Source: Serpula lacrymans var. lacrymans S7.9
Lineage: Eukaryota > Basidiomycota > Agaricomycetes > Boletales > Serpulaceae
DNA length: 64,000 nt
Direction: 5' to 3'
Assembly (NCBI RefSeq): GCF_000218685.1
Contig: NW_006763290.1
Location: 5,296,908-5,360,907 of the forward strand
The translations under genes and the position numbers were made by a program. The notes below the pieces were generated by a model. The model saw nothing but the letters and a program-made list of their open reading frames with translations, did not search any database and was not told the origin of the DNA. How positions within the stretch are numbered: the first letter of the stretch is position 1; each line of letters opens with the position of its first letter. Below are positions 61,990 through 64,000 of this stretch, one piece after another.

Positions 61990-62275
61990 TTAAATCGCAT
62001 ATCTGCAGAGGCAACATAATGCAATGTTCTTCGTAAGTGAGCTGCCTACAAAATGCTGTGCTGTGAGTTGATCTTGTCTCGCTGGTCTCCCATAAGCAGA
62101 CCCTCGATCCGGAAGGGAGACGCTCCGGTGTCGCACGTACTGGGCGTTCTTTCCTTTTCGGGTGTATGTTTTCTCTACAGCTTCCACAGTCCCACTTGCC
62201 GCAATTGCATAGGCGCCGCCTGAGTCCCAACCTGTCTCTACGCCCTTGCAAAGATATCCCTGAAGAAATCATGAA
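61990..62275 (-). pseudogene. Protein-like fragment, family unknown
   Basis: After an acceptor-like TTTCTTCAG (near 62267) the minus strand is open for about 90 codons. The composition is protein-like: GYLCKGVETGWDSGGAYAIA, ASGTVEAVEKTYTRKGKNAQ and YVRHRSVSLPDRGSAYG. An open segment upstream (KCPRADSFRHFCGLPIK, about 62330-62285) could be a preceding exon, but the implied intron would be only about 31 nt. The upstream segment also overlaps the promoter of the dehydrogenase gene on the other strand, so a gene remnant is more likely than a working gene. No family is recognised. Confidence 0.3.
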
Positions 62276-62365
62276 TAATCCTCAAAGACCTTGATTGGAA
62301 GACCGCAAAAATGACGGAATGAGTCAGCCCGAGGACACTTAGTATACAGAGTCCCCTCCTCTGGG

Positions 62366-62372
62366 TATAAAA
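62366..62372 (+). promoter_or_regulatory. TATA box of the short-chain dehydrogenase gene
   Basis: TATAAAA lies 84 bp before the ATG at 62457, in a good position for a core promoter. It is one of the clearest TATA boxes in the window, which fits an inducible gene. Confidence 0.6.
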
Positions 62373-62456
62373 CGAGGTCGAAAATAAGCTGAAAGGTATC
62401 GTCCAAACCAGTCCTACACCTACTTACTACCCACACAACCTTCCAGCACCTACCAC

Positions 62457-63549
62457 ATGTCTTCATACGCTATCACAGGAGCAGCACGGGGCATCGGAGT
62501 AAGTGCCATACCTTTACCACTTTCAAGTTTCTTTGAGCTCAACGTTTTCACTATTAGTATGAGTATGTCAACCAGCTCAGTGCCAACTCTGCCAACACCG
62601 TGTTCGCCCTCGTTCGCAACAAGGCTACCGCGACCAAGCTCGTGGAACTAGGCAGAAGCAATGTCTACGTCATTCAAGCGGATATCACCGATAACAAGAC
62701 CCTGAAGGTACATAACCATTTATTGATGTCTGGCCTACATTTCCAACTGAGTTTCCCATTAGGCAGCAGCAGCAGAGATATCCAAGGTCACCGGAGGATC
62801 GCTGGACCATTTGATCAACAATGCTGCTTATGCCGGCGAAGAGGCCCGAGATAGGATCAAATATGATCTAGATGAATTGTAAGTAACGCGCTCGACTATA
62901 CTTCCATCCAATTGCTGATAAGATCTTCAGCCCTGCTCACATGGAAGAAGATCTTACACGAGACCTTTCTCATAGTGTAAGTTTGATTCTTGAGTTTACG
63001 AGTGTCGAAATCGTTCCTGACCACCGTGGTCATAGTTCAACGTGAACGCTATCGCCGTCGTACACACCATCAACATCTTCCTCCCTCTACTCCGCAATGG
63101 CAACGCTAAGAAAGTCATTACCATTAGCACCGGCCTCGCCGATACAGACTTCATAGTTAAGTCCGAAACCTACGCAACATCATCGTACTCGATCTCAAAG
63201 GCAGCCGTGAACATGGTGGTCGCATTTTACGCGGCAAAGTTCAAGTCACAAGGCTTTGTTTTCCTCGCCTTGAGCCCTGGCCTTGTTAACACTGCTCTGA
63301 AGCCTCGTAAGTGACATAGCCTCGTTTATGTTTGTGAAGACGTTATAACTTGCTTGATTTATAGCAACTCAGGAAGAAATAGCGGAATTCTCGCTGATGT
63401 TGAAGAAGTTCAGGACTCTCTATCCTGATTTCGAAGGCCCCATTACTCCTGAAACTTCTGTCAGGATGCAGCTAGAGGTTATCAACAAGATCACCGTAGC
63501 AGATACTGGAGCTTTCCTCTCACACAAAGGGAGCAAAGAGTGGTTGTAG
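62457..63549 (+). CDS. Short-chain dehydrogenase/reductase (classical SDR)
   Basis: This is an NAD(P)-dependent oxidoreductase, substrate unknown. The start is ATG 62457 with the cofactor motif YAITGAARGIG right at the N-terminus. An intron then leads to YEYVNQLSANSANTVFALVR. Other classical SDR features are IQADITD (around 62680), LINNAAYAG, a FNVNAIAVVHTINIFLPLL segment and ITISTGLAD. The catalytic pair Tyr-Lys is in YSISKAAVNMVV (around 63190), and LALSPGLVNTALKP follows the active site. The C-terminal exon reads PTQEEIAEFSLMLKKF to LSHKGSKEWL, TAG 63547-63549. The catalytic Ser lies in the ISTG segment. About 255 residues with five or six introns. Confidence 0.88.
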
Positions 63550-63786
63550 GCGTCGTATACATGATTCACGTACAAGTGTACAGAAGCGCTGCCGTAGAAG
63601 ATACGATAACAATTTATTCAGTTTCCAAGCTTTTATCCCGGCATAGTGTCGAAGAAATCTAGATTATATTGGTACAACGATAAGTCTTACATGGAACATC
63701 GAAAATGGCTACAATGAGCGGGGGACAAGACAAGATGAATGTAAACGTCCGCTCTGAAATGAAATGTCTGCCTGAGAGAATATATC

Positions 63787-63945
63787 CTAAGCACCGTTGG
63801 CTGCCTTCGCACCCGACCGTGCCCCACCTGAGCGTCTCTTGCCTCCCCTTCCTCCCCTTTTGGCGTTCCGTTGTTTGTTTCTGCATACTTCACAATACCA
63901 TGTCCCGTCTGGGGGCACTGAAAGGCCTATACAAGCAAGATGGAA
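63787..63945 (-). CDS. C-terminal PHD finger of an ING-family chromatin protein, cut by the right edge
   Basis: Only the last exon is inside the window. It starts after an acceptor ending TTTTCGCAG (near 63946) and reads FHLACIGLSVPPDGTWYCEV, then CRNKQRNAKRGGRGGKRRSG and on to a TAG at 63789-63787. The HxxCxGL...P.G.WYCxxC order is the second half of an ING-type PHD finger, which binds trimethylated H3K4. ING proteins (Yng1, Yng2, Pho23 in yeast) belong to histone acetyltransferase or deacetylase complexes. The basic Gly/Arg-rich tail after the finger is unusual in length but low-complexity. The N-terminal ING domain and the first zinc ligands lie beyond base 64000, so the specific paralogue cannot be told. 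Confidence 0.8.
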   Translation of the reverse strand, partial: FHLACIGLSVPPDGTWYCEVCRNKQRNAKRGGRGGKRRSGGARSGAKAANGA

Positions 63946-64000
63946 CTGCGAAAAGCCTATCAGCTCTCCCCAAATGAGGATCAAGCAAGTAAAAAACACG

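Overview
The window is nuclear DNA of a filamentous basidiomycete, most likely a mushroom-forming agaricomycete. Almost every gene is cut by many short introns, mostly about 50-70 nt, GT-AG. The gene set fits: a KDZ (Plavaka-type) transposase at the left edge, a Cdc25-like RasGEF, a PDR-type ABC pump, calnexin, U5 snRNP GTPase Snu114 and a Cys-rich secreted protein family seen in agaricomycetes. I cannot name the species. No rRNA gene, tRNA gene or CRISPR array was recognised.

Layout. (1) 1-7300 is an accessory, gene-poor stretch. It holds the 5' part of a Plavaka-type transposase (minus), a head-to-head lineage-specific gene (1373-3067, plus), a second uncharacterised minus-strand gene (3394-4433), short tandem repeats and about 2 kb without recognisable genes. 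(2) 7300-14800 holds signalling, traffic and RNA genes: an SH3-RasGEF protein, a Rab5-type GTPase and a two-RRM/RGG protein. (3) 15000-22000 holds a possibly broken small gene, a MATE transporter with an unusual N-terminal extension, a LAMTOR2-like roadblock protein and the polyprenyl diphosphate synthase COQ1. (4) 22270-29120 holds calnexin, SNU114 and prefoldin subunit 1, the last two sharing a 192-bp divergent promoter. (5) 29750-41600 holds a full PDR/ABCG transporter, a coiled-coil protein and a secreted EF-hand protein. (6) 41850-50500 is dominated by DOP1, followed by an Ies4-like chromatin protein. (7) 51200-63550 is a dense run: secreted Cys-rich protein, GFA-domain enzyme, ATP synthase subunit e, Msi1/Hat2-type WD40 protein, RAMP4, BMT5-like methyltransferase, mitochondrial uL10m, FIP1 and a short-chain dehydrogenase. 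The PHD finger of an ING-type protein is cut by the right edge.

Most of the window is ordinary housekeeping sequence with no sign of one co-ordinated pathway. Functional themes recur: endosome/Golgi/TORC1 traffic (Rab5, LAMTOR2, DOP1), chromatin (Hat2, Ies4-like, ING), mRNA processing (Snu114, Fip1, RRM protein), mitochondria (COQ1, ATP synthase e, uL10m) and ER biogenesis (calnexin, RAMP4). The part most likely to hold something undescribed is the first 5 kb, where two uncharacterised genes sit beside a transposase that is open as far as the window shows it.

Gene models were spliced by hand from reading frames and splice signals. Where phases could be checked exactly, exon coordinates are given; in the longest genes (ABC transporter, MATE, DOP1, SNU114) the outer limits are firm but individual introns were not all resolved.
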